A stretch of 64,000 nucleotides of DNA, taken from Macrostomum hystrix. Its lineage: Eukaryota; Platyhelminthes; Macrostomidae. Positions 51,780 to 59,797 of this stretch are shown in pieces. Made by a program: the position numbers and the translations under genes. Each line of letters starts with the position of its first letter. Within the stretch, counting starts at the first letter, position 1. The stretch lies in contig CATNEN010000003.1 in the NCBI GenBank assembly GCA_950097015.1, positions 4,195,501 through 4,259,500 on the forward strand, read 5' to 3'. The notes below the pieces were generated by a model. The model was not told where the DNA came from, ran no database searches, and worked only from the letters and a program-made list of their open reading frames with translations.

Positions 51780-52111
51780 GTAGCACAAAATAGATGTAGT
51801 GCTTAAATGAGTGCTCAAAGGATTAAACTGCCTGCCGGCTTGACACAATTTTTGCCATAGACAACAAGTAGTGAGGCTCAAAATGCGTGTTTTTGAATCT
51901 TACGAGATTAATCGAAAAAAGCGCAAGACAAACTAATTTTGCGGAGCTGCTGCTTAAATTGTGAATTATTTTTTAAACTATTCCGTCTTATAAACGTCTT
52001 ATTAATGCTACTTTACTAGATCATACTAGATCACTCAAAAAGCGAAGCATTTAGTCAGAGATTTAATAAATACTTCAAGGAATCGGTGGACACAAGTACA
52101 TGCTAATAGAG
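51780..52111. other. Intergenic
   Basis: GCCATAGAC occurs once more at 51854-51862, but no matching inverted arm is apparent. Nothing else is seen. Confidence 0.5.
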
Positions 52112-52726
52112 TCAATCAGGTGCTACTGAATGAACTGACTGCATCATGGAGCTGCCATGATGGATGGTTGTAAATCGTTGACCCCAAGACGAGCCCGAGG
52201 GCATGCCCATCAAGTACAACAGCTGCGGATAGGCGATCAGCACCGAGGCGTGATCTTTGCGCCGGTGCAGCCATCGGGCGGCTTCGAAATAGCCGTGACG
52301 CTCCAGGATTTGAGCGGCGGCGGCGCCACTGATGACGCCTTCGCCGACTGAATCGGCCTCCAGGTATTCTGTCAAGTAGTCCAGGCAGGGAATCACTGGC
52401 AGGTAGGCGTAGCACAAAGCTACAAAGTCTTGAAACGTCAAGTAGGATCCGATGGCACCCGTTGCCGAGGAAACCATCGTGGCCACCCGCTGAGTAGTCA
52501 GGCTTCCGTTGAAGGTGCGCAGGAATCGACCAACCTGGCTATCCGTTAGGCGCTCTTGGGTGCGCTTCGATTTTCGGCCACCGATGACAAATTTAGCCAC
52601 TGGGCGCTGATAATAGTGGTAAAACAGTGATCGGATCAAACCACTGCTGTCAGGTGGCTCCGGTAGAGTATTTTTGGTCTGCGGGAAAGTTGAACGAGAT
52701 AGATCTGCCAACGAGGCTGTGTACAT
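52112..52726 (-). CDS. Hypothetical protein with EF-hand-like pair lacking Ca-binding loops
   Basis: A 204-residue frame. The middle part reads LTDSQVGRFLRTFNGSLT followed by YLTFQDFVALCYAYLP, the layout of an EF-hand pair in calmodulin-like proteins, but without the DxDxDG calcium loop; a second region (EADSVGEGVISGAAAAQIL) is also EF-like without the full set of ligands. The C-terminal 50 residues are unique. The ATG at 52726 follows CTGAACACAG on the minus strand, a possible splice acceptor, so an upstream exon may exist. No signal peptide or membrane segment. Function unknown. Codon use and GC are higher than in the flanks, which supports coding. Confidence 0.45.
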   Translation of the reverse strand: MYTASLADLSRSTFPQTKNTLPEPPDSSGLIRSLFYHYYQRPVAKFVIGGRKSKRTQERLTDSQVGRFLRTFNGSLTTQRVATMVSSATGAIGSYLTFQDFVALCYAYLPVIPCLDYLTEYLEADSVGEGVISGAAAAQILERHGYFEAARWLHRRKDHASVLIAYPQLLYLMGMPSGSSWGQRFTTIHHGSSMMQSVHSVAPD

Positions 52727-53367
52727 CTGTGTTCAGATAGTGCCCAGGAGAAATTTGCTCATGAACTATTTGCATATTTACAGTGGAACTACCAAATGGG
52801 GGGATTCCACCATGACTATTTTTATTACTGCACCCGAAAGGAGCAATTCGCAAGCACACGGAACTCAAAGAACACGGACCAACTTTTTTGCGCATCGTCT
52901 GAAACAAGAATCAGGTCGCCAGCTCTTCAGATCGTCGAGATATTCAATGGTTCTCGCCGAAGGTCAGATTTTTTCTATAACCGCTAGGGGATTTCATAAA
53001 CCCCTTTAAACGAATTAGCAATGCGCCCCAGTGCGGCCTTGCCAGGCCTTCAAACTTCCCATGGGACAAGTGGGGATCTCCGTCTTCGGTGGTCACCCAC
53101 CTTTATCTAGACGGAGCTGCTGGACCTTGAAGGGCTTCAACGGGTAGAACTAGGCAATTATAAATGGACACCCTGACGCGAATTTCTCCAATTCCACTGA
53201 TCCAGCCTAAATATTAGGCGCAGCTCAACCACAGGGCACCCTCGCCTCGCCTAGTCTGTCAACCAATCAGTCACCACCCAACGCTGTTAGAATTCAGGCG
53301 CTGAAAAAGTTCTGGGGAGGGAGCAATTTCCCTCAGAAGAAACTAAAATAAAGACTAAAAGACTAAA
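52727..53367. other. Intergenic, 5' flank of the LTR element
   Basis: The part 53020-53340 is GC-richer than its surroundings and looks like old repeat sequence (CCCATGGGACAAGTGGGGAT and the palindromic GGTGGTCACCCACC), but I cannot name it. A few short purine-rich AAGACTAAAAGACTAAAAG repeats adjoin the insertion site. Confidence 0.4.
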
Positions 53368-53372
53368 AGAAG

Positions 53373-53633
53373 TGAGGTGGCGTTTAACCTTAACTCTATG
53401 GAATGACCCGATGAACTTTAACGTGCTTGTTTTGCATCACAACTTGTTTATTGCACTTTTATCTTACTCGTTTTAGTCCGTTTTAGTCTATGTCTATGTT
53501 CCTTCCACCACTCTCCCCTGTTCGCTATATACTAACTCGCGGCCGATCATCGCCGATAAAAGATATACAAAAGCTTCACATCTCGTTGCAACTCTAAAAG
53601 AGTCCACTTTCCTCGGTAACTCGCGGCACAACA
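53373..53633 (+). repeat. 5' LTR (261 bp)
   Basis: Begins TGAGGTGGCGTTTAACC and ends CGGCACAACA. It contains TATA-like GCTATATAC near 53524 that could be the promoter. I read no difference from the 3' copy. Confidence 0.97.
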
Positions 53634-56600
53634 ATGGCGTCGCAAGCAGCCAGACAACAGAGCCAAGAGCTCGATTTGGAAAATGCAGAGATGGCCGAGG
53701 CATGGATGCAACAGCTATCGGCAACAGCACGCATGAAGAAGATCTCCGACTCTGACCAAGCTCGAGACAAAACAGACTTGTTTCTATCAAAGGCGGGACT
53801 CCATGCAATCCGCACCCTGTCCCTCATGGCAGCGCCCAAACAGCTGGACGAAATGATGTTTGACGACATCAAAGAGCTCGTCGACAGCACAATTCGCCCT
53901 AAGAAGCGCCTCGTCATCGCTGAGCGCACGAAATTCCTCAACTTGAGGCAGGAGGCGGGAGAGAGCGTCATGGCGTACTTCCGAAGGTTGAGAGCTGCTG
54001 CATCGCTATGTCAATTCGAGACACTGGGCAGCAAGCAAACTAAGGAAAACGACATGATCGTCATGCGACTCATCGATGGTCTGAACTCGCCTGAACACAA
54101 GAAGCGGATCCTCGAGCGGCTGCAAGAAGGCGACATGTTGCTAGACAGCATTCTGCAGAGCCTACAACACCTAGAGCAAATCAGGGAATACCACGCTCCC
54201 GCGACTGCGGACATCGCTTTCAACGGCCAGCAGAAGAGCTCGTCACCTCCAAGAACATCGGCAATCTCCAAATGCAGATTCTGTGGCGCCAGCCACCCTC
54301 GGGGCAGCTGCCCGGCGTACGGCAAAAAGTGCACCAACTGCCAGAAAAAGAATCACTTCGCGGCTGTTTGCAGATCCCGAGCTGTCCATTTGGAGACAAC
54401 AGAGTCCGCTGAGGAAGCAGAGGTGTACGCCGTAGGCCCCAGCGCAGCAAAGACTGGCCTTTTCAGGACCATTAAGATCAATGGCTGCGGCGTGCCAATG
54501 CAGGTCGACACCGGGGCGGAGGTCAGCCTCATTCCTCAGAACCTCTGGCGTCAGGTCGGCCGCCCAGCCCTGCGCAAGTGCAAGAAAACTCTGCGGCAGT
54601 TCGACGGTTCCAGCATTGCCTGCCTGGGCGAGTTCACTGCGTCACTCGAGACCGACTCCAAATTCGTAGCAGTCGACCTGGTCGTCACCGTTGCGGAAAA
54701 GAAGCACGGACTGCTCGGAATGGACAACATCAAGCTGCAGGAGAACGCCGTGACCATCAACGAAATACAGCAGCTCGGCTGTCTCAAAGGCTTCCAGGCC
54801 AAAATCAGACTCATCGAGGGAGCCAAACCGTTCTACTGCGCCGCACGATCAGTGCCACTGCACCTCAAAGACCTGGTGGTACGTGAGTTGCAGCGCATGG
54901 AGTCTGAAGGCATCATTGAGCCGGTCCCTGCCGGGGGCAGCCAGTGGGCGTCCCCCATTGTCAACGTCCTGAAGCCCAATGGGAAAGTGCGAGTATGCGC
55001 CGACTTCAAGGCAGGAGTGAATCACCAGATCTGCAACGACACCTACCCGATGCCGGAAATGGAGACAATATTCTCCGAAATCGTTGGCATGACGCTTTTT
55101 GCCAAGCTCGACCTCTCGGACGCCTACCTGCAGATCGAACTGGACGAGGACAGCCGAGAAGTGACCACCATTTCAACGCCACTGGGCCTCTTTAAGTACA
55201 AGAGACTGGTGCCTGGTCTGAAGTCAGCGTCATCAATTTTCCAGAAAGCCATGGAGACAATCCTGGAAGACATCAGCGGTAAGATTGTCTACCAGGATGA
55301 CATTCTACTGGGTGCAAAGTCCGACTCCGAGCTCAATCAGAAAGTGCAACGCGTACTGCAAACTCTGCAGTCATCTGGAATGACCATCAACCTGGACAAG
55401 TCGAATCTAAGAGCAACAGAAATTTCATTCCTAGGCTACAGAATCAGCGCCTCAGGAATAACCCCGGATCCGGAGTTGGTGAGAAAAATTCGCTCTGTGA
55501 AGCCTCCCAAGGACAAGAAGCAACTGGAGTCCTTCCTGGGACTCGCCAATTTCTTCGGTCGATTCATCAAGAGCTACTCAGATGTCGTCGAACCGCTAAA
55601 TCAGCTACGAGGCCGAGCAGCAGAATTCAACTGGGGTCCTGTTCAGCAAGCCGCTTTCTCACTGATCAAGGACATTCTCAGCCGAGAACCGGTGCTCCAG
55701 CCCTACAACAAGCGCGAGGAGACGACGCTCACCACCGACGCCAGCGAGAGGGCAATTGCAGCGGTCCTATCTCAGGCCGGACACCCGGTCATGTACTTCA
55801 GTCGACGGTTGAGTAGCGCTGAGACTCGCTACTCCAACATCGAGAGAGAGGCGCTCGCAATCGTCTGGGCCATGGAGCGAGCCAAGCAATTCCTGCTGGG
55901 GTCGCACTTCACGCTGAGAACCGACCACCGCCCGCTGGAGTTTATCTTTGGCACGAGGCGCCAGCTGCCGAAGGTCGCAAACGCAAGGCTGCTTCGGTGG
56001 GCCATAAAGCTGATGGCATTTGACTACGACATCACCTACACCAAGGGTGAGTCGATTCCGCAAGTCGACGCGCTAACAAGGCTGGACTTCGATAACGACA
56101 ACTCGGAGAGTCAGGGCGAGCAGGTAGAAAGCGTCATCCACTGGACGGGAGAAGCCGTAATTCCATGGCAGGAGCTCAGGGAAGAAACCCTGCGGGAGAT
56201 GCTGCTGACGGACATTATGAGGCGAGTCGCCACTAACAGATGGTCCAACTGCTCACCAGCCGAGAAGCCTTTCAAAGCGGCCCGAAACGCCTTGACTGTG
56301 GAGGACGGAGTTCTCTGCTACGGCGATCGCGTGGTAATTCCGGCCGTACTCCGACAAAAAGCACTCCGGCTGGTGCACAACGATACGCATCAAGGATCCA
56401 GCTCAACTCGCGCTCGCCTTCAGAACTCCGCCTGGTGGCCAGGCTACTGCAACGACGTGGAGGCATTCATCCACAGCTGCCCAACCTGCTCAAGACTTCG
56501 ACCAAAAAGCACAGCGACTGTCCACCGGTGGCCGGAGGAGCAGGAGCCCTGGCACAGAGTGCATATGGACCACGCGAGTGTGCCGAATGTCGGACTACTG

Positions 56601-57392
56601 CTCATTCTGGTCGACGCGATGTCTGGCTGGCCAGAGGCTGTGCGGGTGCCGAACCGAGACGCGGCAACCGTTAAGCGGGTATTGCAGTCTGTCTTCGCGA
56701 GAACCGGAGTGCCGCACGTGCTCGTCAGCGACAACGCTGCCGAGTTCCACGACGCGAATCTCCTCACCTGGCTAGAGAGAATCGGCTGTCGAGCCCTGAA
56801 GACGCCGCCGCGGCATCCGCAATCAAACGGGTTAGCAGAGCGGATGGTGCAATCCATCAAGAGAGCATCGAAAGCGTGGGACCAGCAGTCGGAAACGTAT
56901 GACTCATTCCTGTCCCGGCTGCTCCTGAACTATAGGTGCGTACCGCACGCAGGCCGGCTGCAGAGCCCGGCGCAGCTCATGGGACGGCAGCTACGCAACC
57001 CTATTACCATGCAGACGCCAATCGGAGCGAGCGTTTGGTATACGCCCGGCGGCAAGCAGGTCCAAGAGCGAGCCGAGTTCGTCGCCCAGAAGGGCACCAA
57101 CACAGCACTGATCGCGCGGCAAGGAGGCCAGGTCACACTAGCTCACGCTGACCAGCTCAGCCCTGTTATCGAGGGGCAGCCAACTGACCCAGGACAGCAC
57201 CCGCTTGATGAGTCCGCACCGCACCGGCCTAACGAGCAGCAGCAAGCTGAACAGCCTGCCGAAAATCGGCCGGGCGACCTCCTTCATGACCATCAGAGCG
57301 TGATCGGCGAGCCAAACGAGAGACCAGAGCCCCGCTACCCAGTGCGTGCTAACCGAGGCATCCCGCCGATTCGATTCGAAGGGGGAAGATGA
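53634..57392 (+). CDS. Gag-pol polyprotein (Ty3/gypsy)
   Basis: One frame of 1,252 residues without frameshift or stop. Gag: residues 1-205, helical, with a Gln-rich start. Zinc knuckles at about 213-246: CRFCGASHPRGSC (CX2CX3HX4C) and CTNCQKKNHFAAVC (CX2CX4HX4C). Protease DTGAEVSLIP at about 292. Reverse transcriptase about 415-650 with active site YQDD at 553 (YVDD or YMDD is usual). RNase H with LTTDASERA at about 700 and RTDHRPLEF. Integrase: HX3H and CPTC zinc finger about 915-950, then the DDE core with Asp in HMDHAS, SDNAAEF and Glu in NGLAERM. The start ATG touches the 5' LTR, and the stop TGA is made by the first three bases of the 3' LTR. The Arg-rich C-terminus has no chromodomain. 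Confidence 0.96.
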   Translation: MASQAARQQSQELDLENAEMAEAWMQQLSATARMKKISDSDQARDKTDLFLSKAGLHAIRTLSLMAAPKQLDEMMFDDIKELVDSTIRPKKRLVIAERTKFLNLRQEAGESVMAYFRRLRAAASLCQFETLGSKQTKENDMIVMRLIDGLNSPEHKKRILERLQEGDMLLDSILQSLQHLEQIREYHAPATADIAFNGQQKSSSPPRTSAISKCRFCGASHPRGSCPAYGKKCTNCQKKNHFAAVCRSRAVHLETTESAEEAEVYAVGPSAAKTGLFRTIKINGCGVPMQVDTGAEVSLIPQNLWRQVGRPALRKCKKTLRQFDGSSIACLGEFTASLETDSKFVAVDLVVTVAEKKHGLLGMDNIKLQENAVTINEIQQLGCLKGFQAKIRLIEGAKPFYCAARSVPLHLKDLVVRELQRMESEGIIEPVPAGGSQWASPIVNVLKPNGKVRVCADFKAGVNHQICNDTYPMPEMETIFSEIVGMTLFAKLDLSDAYLQIELDEDSREVTTISTPLGLFKYKRLVPGLKSASSIFQKAMETILEDISGKIVYQDDILLGAKSDSELNQKVQRVLQTLQSSGMTINLDKSNLRATEISFLGYRISASGITPDPELVRKIRSVKPPKDKKQLESFLGLANFFGRFIKSYSDVVEPLNQLRGRAAEFNWGPVQQAAFSLIKDILSREPVLQPYNKREETTLTTDASERAIAAVLSQAGHPVMYFSRRLSSAETRYSNIEREALAIVWAMERAKQFLLGSHFTLRTDHRPLEFIFGTRRQLPKVANARLLRWAIKLMAFDYDITYTKGESIPQVDALTRLDFDNDNSESQGEQVESVIHWTGEAVIPWQELREETLREMLLTDIMRRVATNRWSNCSPAEKPFKAARNALTVEDGVLCYGDRVVIPAVLRQKALRLVHNDTHQGSSSTRARLQNSAWWPGYCNDVEAFIHSCPTCSRLRPKSTATVHRWPEEQEPWHRVHMDHASVPNVGLLLILVDAMSGWPEAVRVPNRDAATVKRVLQSVFARTGVPHVLVSDNAAEFHDANLLTWLERIGCRALKTPPRHPQSNGLAERMVQSIKRASKAWDQQSETYDSFLSRLLLNYRCVPHAGRLQSPAQLMGRQLRNPITMQTPIGASVWYTPGGKQVQERAEFVAQKGTNTALIARQGGQVTLAHADQLSPVIEGQPTDPGQHPLDESAPHRPNEQQQAEQPAENRPGDLLHDHQSVIGEPNERPEPRYPVRANRGIPPIRFEGGR
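53635..53652 (+). other. Candidate primer-binding site overlapping the gag start
   Basis: TGGCGTCGCAAGCAGCCA begins one base after the LTR. TGG pairs with the CCA end of a tRNA; the implied tRNA ends GCGACGCCA, with discriminator G, as in tRNA-Ser. The T of this site is the T of the ATG. Confidence 0.6.
57378..57389 (+). other. Polypurine tract
   Basis: GAAGGGGGAAGA directly precedes the 3' LTR and would prime plus-strand DNA. It is also coding for the last residues of the polyprotein (EGGR). Confidence 0.85.
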
Positions 57393-57650
57393 GGTGGCGT
57401 TTAACCTTAACTCTATGGAATGACCCGATGAACTTTAACGTGCTTGTTTTGCATCACAACTTGTTTATTGCACTTTTATCTTACTCGTTTTAGTCCGTTT
57501 TAGTCTATGTCTATGTTCCTTCCACCACTCTCCCCTGTTCGCTATATACTAACTCGCGGCCGATCATCGCCGATAAAAGATATACAAAAGCTTCACATCT
57601 CGTTGCAACTCTAAAAGAGTCCACTTTCCTCGGTAACTCGCGGCACAACA
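57390..57650 (+). repeat. 3' LTR (261 bp)
   Basis: Same sequence as 53373-53633 by direct reading, followed by the target duplication AGAAG. Confidence 0.97.
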
Positions 57651-57659
57651 AGAAGCACG

Positions 57660-57965
57660 ACTCAAACTGAGTCCCAATTGGGCCAGATGTGCAGCCGACA
57701 ACACAGCCGCAGCCACTGCGCGGCGCATCTGAAGGCTGCGTACGGCTGTTCAGTCCATGGACTGGGGGGACGCCATACCCACCCTCAATTATCCCAGCTA
57801 ATTATGCTGGCACCCATTTAGCAGTTAGGTGAACTGAAGCAATAAAAAATCAATTTGTGTCTCGCTGAAGGACACAAACCGCTTCGATGGACTCGGAAAT
57901 CGAACCCCCGACCTTAAAGTCGTGAGTCGGACGCTCTGATCACCAACCAACCGAAGGCTAGTTAC
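57660..57965 (-). mobile_element. tRNA-derived SINE, copy 3
   Basis: On the minus strand, from about 57965: box A region AGCCTTCGGTTGGTTGGTG and ATCAGAGCG, box B GGGGGTTCGATTTCCG, body ending AGTCCATGGACTGAACAGCCG. This copy has an extra GC-rich 3' part (to about 57660) and lies next to the target site of the LTR element. It shares the tail of copies 1 and 2 and is the longest. Confidence 0.72.
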
Positions 57966-58035
57966 CTCCACTCTCTAGCATTTGTTTAGGATAGAAATCT
58001 TATACTAAAAATGAAAATCTTAAATGGGAGAATGA

Positions 58036-58180
58036 AATCTTCAGGCCGTATTTGCGGGAATAGACTTTGCCGCAGTAGATACACAGGTGGCCTTTATTAG
58101 ACTTGCAGGTGTATAGGGAGCGCGGAATCAGGTCTAGGGGCTCGGCGTCGCTTGGCAAGTCCAATGCAGTTGGTTGCACC
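58036..58180 (-). pseudogene. 145-bp duplicate of the PRDM13-like zinc-finger exon
   Basis: Matches 61036-61180 base for base except C at 58151 instead of T. It includes codons of the second zinc finger and the stretch up to the polyglutamine tract, and stops exactly where the CTG repeat starts in the source. It lacks the rest of the gene and has no function that I can see. It is flanked by the 12-bp direct repeat AATGAAATCTTC (58031-58042 and 58184-58195). Confidence 0.9.
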
Positions 58181-58195
58181 TTAAATGAAATCTTC

Positions 58196-58679
58196 TTTCC
58201 TCGAAAACAAATCTTTCGCCTATCTCACTAATGCTTTTTACGCCGAAAACAGGTCTTAGAAAAAGCTTTCCAGGAATCGGATGGCAAGCTCTCAACAATA
58301 GCCCGTAATCAGAGCATATCGCATTTCGAAATCTCACTTCAGGCAGCGTCCTGAGTTTGCTTGGCGTGGCGCAAGTTATGAAATTGTTGACCGTCTCGCA
58401 TTCTAACTCGCCGACAACGCGGAAGCGAACAGAGGCCGAGCGGCTGCGCAGCGTGATCATGCGGCCCCTGCTGCAGCACTCCATGCCCCACATGTCCGTG
58501 AGCTCAGTCATGCTTGAGCGAATGATCAAAATTGTCTCTTTTAAGAAAATTATCGTTCTTACTAAATCTTCTGATCTGATAGAACAATAATACGCTGCCT
58601 TTTCATCCTTTCAGTTTTTGCCATAGACTGTTTTTGTGTTTAAAGAGAATTAAACGGAAATTGATCATTAAATGACACG
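58196..58679. other. Intergenic, moderately GC-rich stretch without a recognised gene
   Basis: The part 58290-58520 has a coding-like composition on both strands, but I recognise no domain. GCCATAGAC appears at 58619-58627 without a matching arm. Confidence 0.4.
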
Positions 58680-58925
58680 AAAAAAATGGGAAGATATTGG
58701 TAGCTCATAGGCGAAGAAAAGATGAGAAAGTGGGGAACAGAAGTAGATAAGAAACAGGGAATAAAAAATATATGGGAATAGTGGGAAGATACGGAAAGTG
58801 GGAAAGACAGGAAAGAGTAGGAGAGATGAAGAAGTGAAAGGGAGATTTTGTAAGTGTGAAATGAGAGGCGAGAAGTGATGAGGCGAAGGAAATAGATAGG
58901 GAAGTGAGTAGGCACAGGAGAGATG
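58680..58925 (+). repeat. Polypurine tract
   Basis: About 245 bp of almost pure A and G on the plus strand (GAAAGTGGGAAAGACAGGAA and similar), with few pyrimidines and no regular unit. It makes the opposite strand appear open in all three frames. Confidence 0.85.
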
Positions 58926-59204
58926 AGCCAGGATACTGTACAGGGCTAACGGCAGAACTTGGGAGCTTCGAGGGCCGCATCTGACCCCTACCTTAGTATA
59001 ATTCATAAATACTACCTAACGCTGTAAGGGCCTAACTCAAAAATATTTATCCTTTTAAATTATACTGACACTGACAAAGACCAAGACTATTCTATTAAGA
59101 CCGGACCTATAAAATGATTTTAAGTTGCTATTTGTATAAACAAATCGCCAGCAACTTTGTAATTTAAAACACATTCGAGACTCAGCAACATCAATAAATG
59201 TGGT
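58926..59204. other. Intergenic, 3' flank of H2A
   Basis: AT-rich. No gene recognised. Confidence 0.5.
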
Positions 59205-59220
59205 GGCCCTGAAAAGGGCC
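59205..59220 (-). terminator. Histone mRNA 3' stem-loop
   Basis: On the minus strand GGCCCTTTTCAGGGCC: a 6-bp stem and a 4-base loop, the consensus element bound by SLBP that directs cleavage without a poly(A) tail. It lies 103 bases after the H2A stop. A purine-rich downstream element is not obvious. Confidence 0.93.
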
Positions 59221-59323
59221 GTTTTAACGTTCAGTTTAATACGCTGGCAGTGCCACTGCAAAATGGCACGGACTTGTACTGCAATTACAAAACAGTGTTG
59301 TAATTAAAGCAGATGACTGCTGC

Positions 59324-59710
59324 TTAGGCCTTGCCAGGTCCGGGCACCTTGGTCTTCTTGGGCAGTAGGACAGCCTGGATGTTCGGCAGAACACCGCCCT
59401 GTGCGATGGTGACACCGCTAAGCAGCTTGTTCAGCTCCTCATCGTTACGGATGGCCAGCTGAAGGTGACGCGGGATGATGCGAGTCTTCTTGTTGTCGCG
59501 GGCGGCGTTGCCAGCCAGCTCGAGGACCTCAGCGGCCAGGTACTCAAGCACGGCAGCCAGGTACACCGGGGCGCCAGCGCCCACACGCTCAGCGTAGTTG
59601 CCCTTGCGGAGCAGACGGTGAATGCGGCCGACTGGGAACTGAAGGCCGGCGCGAGACGAGCGAGTCTTGGCCTTGTTACGAGCCTTGCCACCCTTGCCAC
59701 GTCCAGACAT
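59324..59710 (-). CDS. H2A: Histone H2A, replication-type
   Basis: A 128-residue single-exon H2A. It begins [19 protein letters not shown], has the histone-fold core [14 protein letters not shown] and the acidic-patch sequence NDEELNKLL, and ends [11 protein letters not shown] without an H2A.X SQ(E/D) motif or macro domain. It forms the nucleosome with H2B, H3 and H4. No intron, a TATA box and a 3' stem-loop mark an S-phase-regulated gene. No other core histone is in the window. GC is raised compared with the flanks, as is usual for histone genes. Confidence 0.98.
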   Translation of the reverse strand: MSGRGKGGKARNKAKTRSSRAGLQFPVGRIHRLLRKGNYAERVGAGAPVYLAAVLEYLAAEVLELAGNAARDNKKTRIIPRHLQLAIRNDEELNKLLSGVTIAQGGVLPNIQAVLLPKKTKVPGPGKA

Positions 59711-59790
59711 GTTGCGCTTTGATAGAGAGGATGCTTCTAATGTAATGCAGAGAGTTGATTATGATAAACTCTTTCGTTTCAACGGCGCAG

Positions 59791-59797
59791 TTATATA
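59791..59797 (-). promoter_or_regulatory. TATA box of H2A
   Basis: TATATAA on the minus strand, 81-87 bases before the ATG at 59710. A start about 25-30 bases downstream gives a 5' UTR of about 55 bases. Confidence 0.75.

Larger units (their letters stand above)
53368..57655 (+). mobile_element. Complete Ty3/gypsy LTR retrotransposon with target duplication
   Basis: The element is 53373-57650 (4,278 bp). It has two 261-bp LTRs that read the same, TG...CA ends and a 5-bp target duplication AGAAG (53368-53372 and 57651-57655). One open frame, gag-pol, fills the entire internal region. It has a polypurine tract before the 3' LTR and a primer-binding candidate right after the 5' LTR. No envelope gene. 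Two CCHC knuckles in gag, and the order protease-RT-RNase H-integrase, place it in Ty3/gypsy (Metaviridae), perhaps the mag lineage. Equal LTRs and an intact frame suggest recent insertion and possible activity. Confidence 0.97.

Noticed and set aside
52727..53009. Plus-strand 111-codon frame
   Set aside because: No domain, no splice context, and overlaps the 5' region of the EF-hand-like gene.
58134..58529. A 131-residue minus-strand protein
   Set aside because: Its end is the PRDM13-derived duplicate and the rest has no recognised domain. Open by chance and by the copied piece.
58640..59006. Phe/Ser/Leu-rich membrane-like proteins on the minus strand
   Set aside because: They come from the polypurine tract, which reads as pyrimidine-rich codons on the opposite strand.
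59324..59710. H2A variant (H2A.X or H2A.Z)
   Set aside because: No SQ(E/D) end and no H2A.Z-type loop; the 3' stem-loop and lack of introns fit replication-type H2A.
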